Below are positions 34,540 to 42,967 of a DNA stretch of 64,000 bases, in pieces; positions within the stretch are counted from its first letter, which is position 1; each line of letters begins with the position of its first letter. This stretch comes from an uncultured Mediterranea sp. GTDB lineage: Bacteria; Bacteroidota; Bacteroidia; Bacteroidales; Bacteroidaceae. The DNA lies in the NCBI GenBank assembly GCA_945831575.1, contig CAMACX010000005.1, forward strand, positions 53,666 through 117,665. The letters run 5' to 3'. Made by a program: the position numbers and the translations under genes. The notes under the pieces were generated by a model that saw only the letters and a program-made list of their open reading frames with translations, made no database searches and was not told where the DNA came from.

Positions 34540-34612
34540 CGTCTTATTGGTCATTGTCTTATTGGTCATTGTCTTTTGGGGCATGATGTTCAAACTTAGC
34601 ATTATTATGGTG

Positions 34613-34620
34613 CAAATGTA
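34613..34620 (-). promoter_or_regulatory. -7 element for the pectate lyase gene
   Basis: Minus-strand TACATTTG fits TAnnTTTG. It places the transcript start near 34607, only a few nucleotides before the first possible ATG. No -33 box is seen at the usual distance. Confidence 0.5.
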
Positions 34621-34661
34621 GGCCTTTTGACGCGGAGAGGTGTAGATTATCCGCCAAAAAA

Positions 34662-34692
34662 TGTGGAATTATTGTTTTTTGCGCTACATTTG
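34662..34692 (+). promoter_or_regulatory. Promoter of the esterase gene
   Basis: TGTG at 34662-34665 (near TTTG), a 19-bp spacer and TACATTTG at 34685-34692. The divergent lyase and esterase genes carry the same -7 octamer. Confidence 0.7.
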
Positions 34693-34723
34693 CAGGAGAT
34701 TTTATCCATATACCTATTAATAT

Positions 34724-35956
34724 ATGAAGATACTCTCCCTCACAGTGCTTTGCTGCCTGCTCACAGCTGCTCCGATACAGGCGCAACACACTGCCTCCAC
34801 AGCAGCTGACACCTCACGTTACGAGATAACCAGCCGTATGCCCCTCTTCTACGGGCAGCTGAAGCAGCAACTCACCTTCCCCATGGCCTGGGGACGGAGC
34901 GCCACCACCGACTTCGACCTGTGGCGTGCCGAGGGGCGGAAGCTACTCACCGACTGCCTGCAACTCCTCCCTCCCCCACCCACCGACTGGGACCTGCAGG
35001 TGGAGGCGACCGAACAGCGGCAAGCCAATCGCACCGAGCAGCAAGCCACTAGGGAGCAGCGGCAAACCACCTCCAGTGGCCGCTACGAAGTGCAACGCAT
35101 CACCTTCAACGTCTCGGCCTGGAGCCGCGTACCGGCCTACCTCCTCATCCCGGAGGGCGAAGGCCCCTTTCCTGCCGTACTGCTGCTCCACTACCACGGG
35201 GCTCACTTCACCATCGGCAAGGAGAAGATGGTGCGCCCATTCGGCGTAAACGAAGCAGTACAGAAGGATGCGGGCGACTGGGCCACGCGCTGCTACGACT
35301 CCAGCTTTGTGGGCGACTCACTGGCCGCACGGGGCTACGTGGTGCTGAGCGTGGATGCCCTTTTCTGGGGCGAACGAGGCTGCAAAGAGGGCCCCAACTA
35401 CGACATGCAGCAAGCCCTAGCCTCCAACCTCCTGCAGATGGGCTGTTCGTGGCCCGCCATCATCCACGCCGATGACCTGCGCAGCGCCCAGCTGCTGGCC
35501 TCGCTCCCTCAGGTCGATGCCAAGCGTATCGGTTGCCTAGGCTTCTCCATGGGAGCCTACCGTGCCTGGATGCTGGCCGCCTGGAGCGATGTAGTGAGCT
35601 GCTCGGCTGCCGTCTGCTGGCTCAACACCACCGAGGAGCTGATGACTCTGACCAACAACCAGAACAAAGGAGGCTCAGCTTACGCCATGCTCATCCCCGC
35701 CCTGCGCCGATACATGGACTATCCCCACGTGGCTGCCCTGGCCTGTCCCAAACCGGCGCTCTTCTTCAATGGCACACGCGACAAGCTCTTCCCCGTCCGT
35801 GGCGTAGAGGATGCCTACCAACACCTGCACGAAGTATGGCGCAGTCAAGGTGCCGAAGAGCAGCTCACCACCCACCTCTGGGACGAGAAGCACTTCTTCA
35901 ACCGTGCCATGCAGCAGGAAGTCCTCCGCTTCTTCGACAAAACACTGGGAAAGTGA
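34724..35956 (+). CDS. Secreted alpha/beta-hydrolase (acetylxylan-esterase-like)
   Basis: 410-residue alpha/beta hydrolase with a signal peptide (MKILSLTVLCCLLTAAPIQA). The nucleophile elbow GCLGFSMGAYRAW carries the catalytic Ser (GFSMG), a PEGEGPFPAVLLLHYHGAH block sits upstream and a DEKHFFN near the end provides the His. The family fits dienelactone-hydrolase or acetylxylan-esterase-like enzymes that strip ester groups from plant glycans. Its divergent partner is a pectate lyase, so a role in de-esterifying pectin is plausible but inferred. Confidence 0.82.
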   Translation: MKILSLTVLCCLLTAAPIQAQHTASTAADTSRYEITSRMPLFYGQLKQQLTFPMAWGRSATTDFDLWRAEGRKLLTDCLQLLPPPPTDWDLQVEATEQRQANRTEQQATREQRQTTSSGRYEVQRITFNVSAWSRVPAYLLIPEGEGPFPAVLLLHYHGAHFTIGKEKMVRPFGVNEAVQKDAGDWATRCYDSSFVGDSLAARGYVVLSVDALFWGERGCKEGPNYDMQQALASNLLQMGCSWPAIIHADDLRSAQLLASLPQVDAKRIGCLGFSMGAYRAWMLAAWSDVVSCSAAVCWLNTTEELMTLTNNQNKGGSAYAMLIPALRRYMDYPHVAALACPKPALFFNGTRDKLFPVRGVEDAYQHLHEVWRSQGAEEQLTTHLWDEKHFFNRAMQQEVLRFFDKTLGK

Positions 35957-35978
35957 GGATATATTGGAAAAAAAGATG

Positions 35979-35986
35979 TACTTTTG
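35979..35986 (+). promoter_or_regulatory. -7 element before proC
   Basis: TACTTTTG fits TAnnTTTG and is followed by GCACCGC, the usual start context. No good -33 box is present. Confidence 0.5.
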
Positions 35987-35992
35987 CACCGC

Positions 35993-36053
35993 AAATCACT
36001 AATCACTAATCACTAATCACTAATCATTAATCATTAATCACTAATCACTAGTA
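35993..36053 (+). repeat. ATCACTA heptamer array in the proC leader
   Basis: About eight 7-bp units (AATCACT or AATCATT) run from just after the promoter to just before the proC start. The array would be in the 5' untranslated RNA. Confidence 0.8.
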
Positions 36054-36058
36054 CAACA

Positions 36059-36838
36059 ATGAAAGTAGCTATAATCGGTGCCGGCAACATGGGGGGTGCC
36101 ATTGCACGTGGGCTATGCGGCCCACAAAGTCCGTTCGTGCCAGATAACATCTGGGTATCAAACCCCTCCTTGCCCAAGCTCAAAGCACTGCAGACGGAAT
36201 TCCCAACTATCCATATCACCACCAACAACTGCGAGGCAGCAGCTGATGCCGACATCATCATCCTGGCCGTGAAGCCCTGGCTCATGGAGCAAGTGTGCCG
36301 CGAAATTCCCTGGAGCGAAGCAAAGCAGATTATCATCTCGGTTGCCGCAGGCATCACCCTGGCACGACTGGATGAGCTGACTGGCATTCACCAGAAGGCA
36401 CTCTTCCGCCTCGTGCCCAACACAGCCATCAGCCTGAGCGAGAGCATGACCCTTATGGCCAGCCAGGGAGCCGACGAAGAGGATGAGCAACAGATACTCA
36501 AAATATTCCAGACGATGGGTCAGGCCATGCTCATCCCCGAGGCAAAGATTGCCGCCGCCACGGCCATGACCTCATGCGGCATTGCCTATGCGCTCAAGTA
36601 CATCCAGGCCGCCATGCAGGCTGGTATCGAGCTGGGCATCTACCCCAAGGACGGCATGAAGATGGTGGCTCAGTCGATGAAGGGAGCAGCCGAGCTCATC
36701 CTGCAGAACGACACCCACCCCTCCGTGGAGATTGACAAAGTCTGCACCCCGGGCGGAATCACCATCAAAGGCATCAACACCCTGGAGCACGAAGGCTTCG
36801 GCAGCGCCCTAATCAAAGCCATCAAAGCCAGCTGCTGA
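36059..36838 (+). CDS. proC: Pyrroline-5-carboxylate reductase
   Basis: 259-residue NAD(P)H enzyme for the last step of proline synthesis. The Rossmann motif MKVAIIGAGNMGGAIARGL starts the protein. Conserved blocks include VKPWLMEQV near 78, SVAAGITLARLDELTG near 95, RLVPNTA near 118 and the terminal DKVCTPGGITIKGINTLE block typical of ProC. It begins a plus-strand run with the XRE-cupin and acyl-CoA ligase genes, separated by repeat-bearing gaps. Confidence 0.96.
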   Translation: MKVAIIGAGNMGGAIARGLCGPQSPFVPDNIWVSNPSLPKLKALQTEFPTIHITTNNCEAAADADIIILAVKPWLMEQVCREIPWSEAKQIIISVAAGITLARLDELTGIHQKALFRLVPNTAISLSESMTLMASQGADEEDEQQILKIFQTMGQAMLIPEAKIAAATAMTSCGIAYALKYIQAAMQAGIELGIYPKDGMKMVAQSMKGAAELILQNDTHPSVEIDKVCTPGGITIKGINTLEHEGFGSALIKAIKASC

Positions 36839-36842
36839 ATCG

Positions 36843-36941
36843 ATGGCACACAGATTACACAGATGCAACAGATGACCACAGATTGAAAAATAAAAAAACA
36901 ATCTGCGCAAATCCCGATAATCTGTGTCATCTGCGTGCCAT
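36843..36941. repeat. CACAGAT palindromic element, copy 2
   Basis: Starts 4 nt after the proC stop. TGGCACACAGAT (36844-36855) pairs with ATCTGCGTGCCA (36929-36940). Four CACAGAT-type units lie in the left half. Confidence 0.78.
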
Positions 36942-36979
36942 ATAATCACTAATCACTAAACAATAATCACTAAATAACA

Positions 36980-37534
36980 ATGGACGAACAAATCAGACAA
37001 ATTGCAGAGCGTCTGCGCGGACTGCGCGACGTACTCGACCTCTCGGTGGAGGAGATGGCGGCCAACTGCCAGCTAAGCACCGATGAACTGACCCGAGCCG
37101 AAAGCGGCGAACACGACATCTCCGTCAGCCTGCTACAGAAGGTGGCTCGCCACTGCGGTGTCGCCCTCGATGCCCTGATGTTTGGCGAAGAGCCCAAGAT
37201 GAGCACCTACTTCCTGACCCGTGCCGGCAAGGGCGTGAGCATAGAGCGCACCAAGGCCTACCGCTACCAGTCACTGGCAGCAGGATTCAAGAACCGTACC
37301 GCCGACCCCTTCATCGTGACCGTAGAGCCCAAGCCCGAGAGTGAGCCCATGCACTTCAACACCCATGCCGGACAGGAATTTAACCTCGTGCTCGAAGGCC
37401 GTCTGCTGCTCAGCATCGGCGACAAGGAGCTCACCCTCAACCAGGGCGACAGCATCTACTTCGACTCCACCCTGCCCCACGGCATGAAGGCCCTCGACCA
37501 ACGCACCGTGAAGTTCCTGGCCATCATCATGTAA
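36980..37534 (+). CDS. XRE-family regulator with cupin sensor domain
   Basis: 184-residue transcriptional regulator. The amino end holds an HTH_3 domain (about residues 5-62) and the carboxyl half is a cupin barrel (about 112-182, with HFNTHAGQEFNLVLEGRL and LPHGMKAL). Regulators of this type bind a small metabolite in the cupin. The acyl-CoA ligase gene 36 bp downstream is the likely target or partner; autoregulation is plausible. Heptamer repeats occur in the leader. Confidence 0.88.
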   Translation: MDEQIRQIAERLRGLRDVLDLSVEEMAANCQLSTDELTRAESGEHDISVSLLQKVARHCGVALDALMFGEEPKMSTYFLTRAGKGVSIERTKAYRYQSLAAGFKNRTADPFIVTVEPKPESEPMHFNTHAGQEFNLVLEGRLLLSIGDKELTLNQGDSIYFDSTLPHGMKALDQRTVKFLAIIM

Positions 37535-37570
37535 CCACCAATCACTAATCACTAATCACTAAAAACGCTG

Positions 37571-39226
37571 ATGTTAAATCATTATCTGAAGCAAACGATA
37601 TTCACCTCGCAAGAGGACTTTATACGCAACCTGGAGATTCGCGTACCCGAGCAGTTTAACTTCGCCTACGACGTAGTGGATGGCTGGGCCGCCCAGGAGC
37701 CTGACAAACCCGCCCTGCTCTGGACCAACGACAAGGGCGAACACCGCCAATACACCTTTGCCGACATGAAGCGCTACAGCGACCAGACCGCCTCCTACTT
37801 CCAGCAGCTGGGCATTGGCCGTGGCGACATGGTGATGCTCATCCTGAAGCGGCGCGTGGAGTTCTGGTTCTCTATCCTGGCCCTCCACAAGCTGGGGGCT
37901 GTGGTCATCCCTGCCACCCACCTGCTCACCAAGAAGGATATTGTCTATCGCGCCAATGCTGCCGACATCAAGATGATAGTCTGCGCCGGCGAGACGGTCA
38001 TCACCGACCACATCCGCGAGGCACTCCCTGCCTCACCCAGCGTAAAGCAGGTGGTGAGCGTAGGACCCGAAGTACCCGAGGGCTTCCTGGACTTCCAGCA
38101 GGGTATCCGTGAAGCGGCACCCTTCGTACGCCCTGCCGAAAAGAACAACAATGACGACATCATGCTGATGTACTTCACCAGCGGTACCACAGGAGAGCCT
38201 AAGATGGTAGCGCACGACTTCACCTACCCCCTGGGACACATCGTGACCGGCGCCATCTGGCACAATCTGCACCCGGGTAGCCTGCACCTCACCATTGCCG
38301 ACACGGGTTGGGGCAAGGCGGTATGGGGTAAGCTCTACGGACAGTGGTTTGCCGGAGCCAACATCTTCGTCTATGACCACGAGAAGTTTACCCCTGCCGA
38401 CATCCTGCAGAAGATTCAGGACTACCGCATCACCTCGCTCTGCGCACCGCCCACCATCTTCCGCTTCCTCATCCACGAGGATCTGACGAAGTATGACCTG
38501 AGCCACCTAGAGTACTGCACCATCGCGGGCGAGGCGCTCAACCCTGCCGTGTTCGACACCTTCAAGCAGCTCACGGGCATCCGCCTCATGGAGGGCTTCG
38601 GGCAGACGGAGACCACACTGACCGTGGCCACCATGCCCTGGATGACTCCCAAGCCGGGCAGCATGGGACTGCCCAACCCGCAGTACGATGTCGATCTGAT
38701 TGATGCCGATGGCCGCTCGGTAGAGGCTGGCGAACAGGGACAAATCGTCATCCGCACCCACAGAGGCAAACCGCTCGGTCTCTTCAAGGAGTACTACCGC
38801 GATGCGGATCGCACTCGTGAGGCCTGGCACGACGACATCTACTACACGGGCGACGTGGCCTGGAAGGATGAGGACGGCTACCTCTGGTTCGTGGGCCGTG
38901 CTGACGACGTCATCAAGAGTTCGGGCTACCGCATTGGCCCCTTTGAGGTGGAGAGTGCACTGATGACCCACCCTGCCGTGGTGGAATGTGCCATCACGGG
39001 TGTGCCCGACGAGATACGCGGTCAAGTGGTGAAGGCCACCATCGTACTGAGCAAGGCCTACAAGGAGCAGGCCGGCGAAGCACTCATCAAGGAGCTGCAG
39101 AACCACGTGAAGCGTATCACTGCCCCCTACAAGTACCCGCGTGTCATCGAGTTTGTCGATGAACTGCCCAAGACCATCAGCGGCAAGATACGCCGCGTGG
39201 CCATCCGCAAGAGCGACGAGAGGTAA
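37571..39226 (+). CDS. AMP-forming acyl-CoA synthetase
   Basis: 551-residue acyl-adenylate ligase (ANL superfamily) that activates a carboxylic acid with ATP and joins it to CoA. The P-loop [17 protein letters not shown] lies near residue 198, the adenylation A5 motif GFGQTETT near 339, the hinge [20 protein letters not shown] near 436 and the catalytic Lys motif [12 protein letters not shown] near the end. The sequence resembles acetyl- and medium-chain-acyl-CoA ligases; the substrate is not clear. Regulation by the XRE-cupin protein upstream is inferred. Confidence 0.9.
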   Translation: MLNHYLKQTIFTSQEDFIRNLEIRVPEQFNFAYDVVDGWAAQEPDKPALLWTNDKGEHRQYTFADMKRYSDQTASYFQQLGIGRGDMVMLILKRRVEFWFSILALHKLGAVVIPATHLLTKKDIVYRANAADIKMIVCAGETVITDHIREALPASPSVKQVVSVGPEVPEGFLDFQQGIREAAPFVRPAEKNNNDDIMLMYFTSGTTGEPKMVAHDFTYPLGHIVTGAIWHNLHPGSLHLTIADTGWGKAVWGKLYGQWFAGANIFVYDHEKFTPADILQKIQDYRITSLCAPPTIFRFLIHEDLTKYDLSHLEYCTIAGEALNPAVFDTFKQLTGIRLMEGFGQTETTLTVATMPWMTPKPGSMGLPNPQYDVDLIDADGRSVEAGEQGQIVIRTHRGKPLGLFKEYYRDADRTREAWHDDIYYTGDVAWKDEDGYLWFVGRADDVIKSSGYRIGPFEVESALMTHPAVVECAITGVPDEIRGQVVKATIVLSKAYKEQAGEALIKELQNHVKRITAPYKYPRVIEFVDELPKTISGKIRRVAIRKSDER

Positions 39227-39259
39227 ATCCTGCAAAAGGCATTTAGGCGTACTAAACAA

Positions 39260-39300
39260 AAACCCCGCAAGGCTTCTGAAAGACCTTGCGGGGATTTTTG
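39260..39300. terminator. Bidirectional terminator between the acyl-CoA ligase and fba
   Basis: CCCCGCAAGG (39263-39272) and CCTTGCGGGG (39284-39293) form a perfect 10-bp stem with an 11-nt loop; A5 precedes and T5 follows, so it works for both convergent genes. Confidence 0.92.
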
Positions 39301-39318
39301 TTTATGCTTGGAGTGGAA

Positions 39319-40329
39319 TTAATCCAGCTGAGCCAGCTTGTTGTCAGAGCCAAGCACGTTGATGATCTTGTGCTTGTAGAGCTTCTCCATGTTGTCGCGA
39401 GCAGGACCCAGGTACTTGCGGGGGTCAAACTCAGCGGGCTTCGTAGCGAATACCTCACGGATAGCAGCAGTCATGGCCAGACGAGAGTCTGAGTCGATGT
39501 TGATCTTGCAGACAGCGCTCTTGGCAGCCTTACGCAGCTCCTCTTCGGGGATACCGATAGCAGCTTCCAGCTTGCCGCCGTACTTGTTGATGGTCTCCAC
39601 CTCTTCCTGAGGAACAGAAGAAGAGCCGTGCAGTACGATGGGGAATCCGGGCAGCTTCTCCATAACAGCATCGAGTACTTCGAATGCCAAGGGAGGAGGA
39701 ACGAGACGGCCCGTAGCGGGGTCAACGTGGCACTGCTCGGGCTTGAACTTGTAAGCACCGTGAGACGTACCGATAGAGATAGCCAGTGAGTCACAACCCG
39801 TGCGGGTAGCGAAGTCGATAACCTCTTCGGGGTTAGTATAAGTGTGGTGCTCAGCGCAAACCTCGTCTTCAACGCCGGCCAATACACCAAGTTCACCTTC
39901 AACGGTTACACCGTACTGGTGAGCATATTCAACCACCTTCTTCGTCAGGGCAACGTTCTCCTCGTAGGGGAGGTGAGAACCGTCGATCATGACTGAAGAG
40001 AAGCCCATGTCAACGCATGACTTACAGAGCTCGAAGCTGTCACCGTGGTCAAGGTGAAGCACGATTTCAGGATGGTTGCAACCCAACTCCTTAGCATATT
40101 CCACAGCACCTTCGGCCATGTAGCGAAGCAGAGTCTGGTTAGCGTAGTTACGGGCACCCTTAGATACCTGCAGAATAACCGGAGACTTGGTCTCTACAGC
40201 GGCCTTAACGATAGCCTGGAGCTGCTCCATGTTATTGAAGTTGAAAGCGGGGATAGCGTAACCACCCTTGATAGCCTTGGCAAACATTTCCTTGGTGTTT
40301 ACCAGACCTAATTCCTTGTAATTAACCAT
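39319..40329 (-). CDS. fba: Class II fructose-bisphosphate aldolase
   Basis: 336-residue zinc aldolase of glycolysis. The metal and substrate residues lie in LHLDHGDSFELCKSC (about 92-106), GSHLPYEENVALT, the VEGELGVLAG motif near 143, EHHTYTNPEEV, and IGTSHGAYKF. A later FPIVLHGSSSVPQEEV block binds phosphate. The gene is probably monocistronic: terminator at 39260-39300 and a TATTTTTG promoter element at 40377-40370. It acts next to the PPi-dependent phosphofructokinase. Confidence 0.95.
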   Translation of the reverse strand: MVNYKELGLVNTKEMFAKAIKGGYAIPAFNFNNMEQLQAIVKAAVETKSPVILQVSKGARNYANQTLLRYMAEGAVEYAKELGCNHPEIVLHLDHGDSFELCKSCVDMGFSSVMIDGSHLPYEENVALTKKVVEYAHQYGVTVEGELGVLAGVEDEVCAEHHTYTNPEEVIDFATRTGCDSLAISIGTSHGAYKFKPEQCHVDPATGRLVPPPLAFEVLDAVMEKLPGFPIVLHGSSSVPQEEVETINKYGGKLEAAIGIPEEELRKAAKSAVCKINIDSDSRLAMTAAIREVFATKPAEFDPRKYLGPARDNMEKLYKHKIINVLGSDNKLAQLD

Positions 40330-40369
40330 TTGTTTAAAGTTTTATTTGTTAGTGAATCAAATTCTGCTG

Positions 40370-40377
40370 CAAAAATA
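40370..40377 (-). promoter_or_regulatory. -7 element of fba
   Basis: Minus-strand TATTTTTG fits TAnnTTTG, about 40 nt before the start. A TTGG 20 bp upstream is a partial -33 box. Confidence 0.55.
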
Positions 40378-40536
40378 ACCATTTCTGTGCAAACATGCCA
40401 ACCGATACGCCGTTTCTTTTTGCACTTTTGACGTAAATCAAGCATCATTTACACCACAGAGCCTTTCTACAGCCCATATTGGCAACCCCATGTTGCACTT
40501 TTCCCTTTAATGTTTAAGGCTAGCGGGCGGAATGGC

Positions 40537-41550
40537 TCACCTGCCCCGACGCAGATAGACAATGGTGGGCAGGTGGTCGCTGTAGCCGTTGAGCCACTTG
40601 CGGCCGGCGTGGGTGCGGAGGATGGTGCCCTTGTACTTCCCCTCCTGCTCGAAGAGGTAGGGTGCGCGAAATACCTCGTGGTGGTCGTAACGCAGGCGCT
40701 TCCCCTCGCTGAGCAGTGAGGAGGAGAGCAGGATCTGGTCGAAGAGGTTCCACTTGCCCTTGTAGAGCAGGGTACCCTCACCCCCATCCTCCAGTACGCT
40801 CCACCAGGGGTTGTAGAATTCGCCCTCGGCCACCTCACTGCGCTGCTTGCGTGCGCCCAGCGTCCGCAGGCTCTCATCCATCGGGTCATCGTTCATATCC
40901 CCCATCACAATCAGCTTCAGCCTGGGGTCCTCACGGAGCAGGGAGTCCTTGAGCGCCTTGACCTGACGGGCGGCATGGATACGCACGGACGACTCGGCCC
41001 CGCGCGAAGGCCAGTGGTTGACGATGACGCAGACCCGCTCACGGGCCATCTTGCCGCTCACGATGAGGAAGCCGCGCGTCAGGTGTACCGTGTCGCCCTG
41101 GAAGGGTTCGGAGTACACCAGCCGGCTGTGCTTCACCTTCAACTGACGCGGGTCGTAGAGCAGGGCGCAGTCAATGCCCCGCTTGTCAGGTCCCTCGTAA
41201 TGGATGTAGCGGTACTGACGGAGTGAGGGCTGCGCCAGCAGGTCGTCGAGCACACGGTGATTCTCCACCTCGGCCACGCCGATGAAGGCCGGCCCCACGC
41301 TCACCTCAGTGCGCGAGAGCTCACTCAGCACGCGGGCCATGTTGCCCAGCTTCGCTTCATACTTCTCAGCAGTCCACTTGTAGCTGCCCGTAGGCAGAAA
41401 CTCCTGGTCATTCTTACCCGCATCGTGGATGGTGTCAAAGAGATTCTCCAGATTATAGAAAGCCACACTATAGAGGCGGTTACGGCCCCGCTGTGCCGAG
41501 GCACTGAGCAGGCAGGCCAGACAGATAAAAGTCAATAGACAATGCTTCAT
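40537..41550 (-). CDS. Secreted endonuclease/exonuclease/phosphatase-family protein
   Basis: 337 residues from the ATG at 41550; this start gives a proper signal peptide (MKHCLLTFICLACLLSASAQ), while the 41625 start adds an unlikely leader. The EEP fold shows its catalytic set: FYNLENLFD near 31, the metal-binding Glu in FIGVAEVENH, NHWPSRG, GDMNDDP and the terminal His in YSDHLPTIVYL. The substrate could be nucleic acid, phosphoinositide-like lipid or another phosphodiester in the periplasm. Confidence 0.85.
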   Translation of the reverse strand: MKHCLLTFICLACLLSASAQRGRNRLYSVAFYNLENLFDTIHDAGKNDQEFLPTGSYKWTAEKYEAKLGNMARVLSELSRTEVSVGPAFIGVAEVENHRVLDDLLAQPSLRQYRYIHYEGPDKRGIDCALLYDPRQLKVKHSRLVYSEPFQGDTVHLTRGFLIVSGKMARERVCVIVNHWPSRGAESSVRIHAARQVKALKDSLLREDPRLKLIVMGDMNDDPMDESLRTLGARKQRSEVAEGEFYNPWWSVLEDGGEGTLLYKGKWNLFDQILLSSSLLSEGKRLRYDHHEVFRAPYLFEQEGKYKGTILRTHAGRKWLNGYSDHLPTIVYLRRGR

Positions 41551-41648
41551 ATCGCGTAAATTTGATGTTTTCCGGCTACAAAAATCAGAAAATAAATGGA
41601 ATAATCCTATTTTTTCGGCCAACATTTTTTTGTTTCACAGAAATGTAT

Positions 41649-41656
41649 TATCTTTG
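41649..41656 (+). promoter_or_regulatory. -7 element of rpmE2
   Basis: TATCTTTG followed by GCCGC. A TTTG lies only 16 bp upstream, shorter than usual. About 85 nt of leader follow. Confidence 0.6.
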
Positions 41657-41739
41657 CCGCTCGAAAAATGACCATTACACGTTTTTACCAAATAGTTATC
41701 AAAACAAATTTAGAATAATAAATTAAAAGAAACATAACA

Positions 41740-41991
41740 ATGAAAAAAGGTATTCATCCCGAGAATTATCGCCCCGTAGTATTCAAAGACATGTCTAACG
41801 GCGATATGTTCCTGTCACGTTCAACTGTAGCCACCAAAGAGACGATTGAGTTCGAAGGCGAGACCTATCCCCTGGTCAAGCTGGAAATCTCTAACACTTC
41901 GCACCCCTTCTACACTGGTAAGTCGAAGCTGGTTGACACCGCCGGTCGCGTAGATAAGTTCATGAGCCGCTACGGTAACCGCAAGAAATAA
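41740..41991 (+). CDS. rpmE2: 50S ribosomal protein bL31, zinc-free type B
   Basis: 83-residue ribosomal protein of the type B group: it starts [17 protein letters not shown] and has no Cys at all, so it cannot hold the zinc of type A L31. The [20 protein letters not shown] block is typical. In bacteria with both forms, type B replaces type A under zinc shortage, but many Bacteroidetes have only this form. A terminator follows at 42026-42060. Confidence 0.95.
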   Translation: MKKGIHPENYRPVVFKDMSNGDMFLSRSTVATKETIEFEGETYPLVKLEISNTSHPFYTGKSKLVDTAGRVDKFMSRYGNRKK

Positions 41992-42025
41992 GGTTTTCCC
42001 TTATTATATATAAAGGTATAATACG

Positions 42026-42060
42026 AGGCAGAGGTGAGAGATCATCTCTGCCTTTTTTAT
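42026..42060 (+). terminator. rpmE2 terminator
   Basis: AGGCAGAG (42026-42033) pairs with CTCTGCCT (42046-42053), followed by a T-run. Confidence 0.88.
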
Positions 42061-42158
42061 TTTCATGATTTGACCCATACGCCTTCCAGCTACAAGCCCT
42101 TTCGCTAAAAGACATTTAAGTGATAGCTTTCCACATCATCCCATTTCTGCAATGATAA

Positions 42159-42197
42159 TTTAGCCGTAACTCGTTTATTTTAAGGGTTACGGCTAAA
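42159..42197 (-). terminator. GTTRCGG-family hairpin after the LytTR gene
   Basis: TTTAGCCGTAAC (42159-42170) and GTTACGGCTAAA (42186-42197) form a perfect 12-bp stem. The same two arms recur at 46811-46850, on the far side of the two-component/beta-barrel module. Confidence 0.75.
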
Positions 42198-42219
42198 GAA
42201 TAACAGGGTTTTATTGCAC

Positions 42220-42945
42220 TCAGCTGATGCGGTGGAGAAGTTCCTCCAGGCTGGACTCGGCCACGGGGATGAGCTCGCCGGCGATAGTGAGGCGGTTGCG
42301 TTCCAGACTCTCTATCTTGTCGATGGCCACGATGTAGGAACGGTGTACCCGCAGGAAACGCTGCGGAGGAAGCTTCTCCTCCAACCCCTTGAGCGTGGTG
42401 AGGGCGGTGAGCGGACGAGACTGCCCCCTCAATGCGATGCGCACATAGTCCTTCATGCCGCTGATGTAGAGGATGTCATCCAGGTCAACGCGTACCAACT
42501 TGTACTCGCACTTTACGAAGATAAAGCCCGGACTCGCTTCACCAGCCGAGGTATCGGGATGCGAAGCTTGTACCTCCATACCAGATTGCTGCTCAAAGTG
42601 ACTGCGAGCACGGGTGGCTGCCTCCAGGAAGAGGGGGTAGCTGATAGGTTTGAGCAAGTAGTGTAGAGCCTGCACCTGGTAACTCTCGAAGGCGTACTCC
42701 TTGTAGGCAGTGGTGAAGATGATGCGCGTAGGAGGTGGCACCATACGCGAGAGTTCCAGCCCCGTCAACCCGGGCATCTGGATGTCGAGAAAGAGCAGAT
42801 GTACTTCAGGGGTGATGGCCTGCAGGGCCTCAACGGGATCCAAGTAGGTACCCATGAGGTGAAGGAACGGCGTGCGTTCCACGAAGTTAGCCAACAGTTT
42901 CAAGGCCAGAGGTTCATCGTCAACAAGGATGCAATTCAGTATCAT
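42220..42945 (-). CDS. LytTR-family response regulator
   Basis: 241 residues from the ATG at 42945 (MILNCILVDDEPLAL). The receiver domain has the acidic pair DD at 9-10 and the phosphoacceptor D54 in LLFLDIQMPG. The LytTR DNA-binding domain covers about residues 140-238 (FIFVKCEYKLVRVDLDDILY, then FLRVHRSYIVAIDKIE). The sensor kinase gene lies directly upstream, and the likely operator is the triple GTCGAACG repeat at 44145-44196. Confidence 0.92.
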   Translation of the reverse strand: MILNCILVDDEPLALKLLANFVERTPFLHLMGTYLDPVEALQAITPEVHLLFLDIQMPGLTGLELSRMVPPPTRIIFTTAYKEYAFESYQVQALHYLLKPISYPLFLEAATRARSHFEQQSGMEVQASHPDTSAGEASPGFIFVKCEYKLVRVDLDDILYISGMKDYVRIALRGQSRPLTALTTLKGLEEKLPPQRFLRVHRSYIVAIDKIESLERNRLTIAGELIPVAESSLEELLHRIS

Positions 42946-42967
42946 GGTGAAGTGGTTCAAGGATAAA

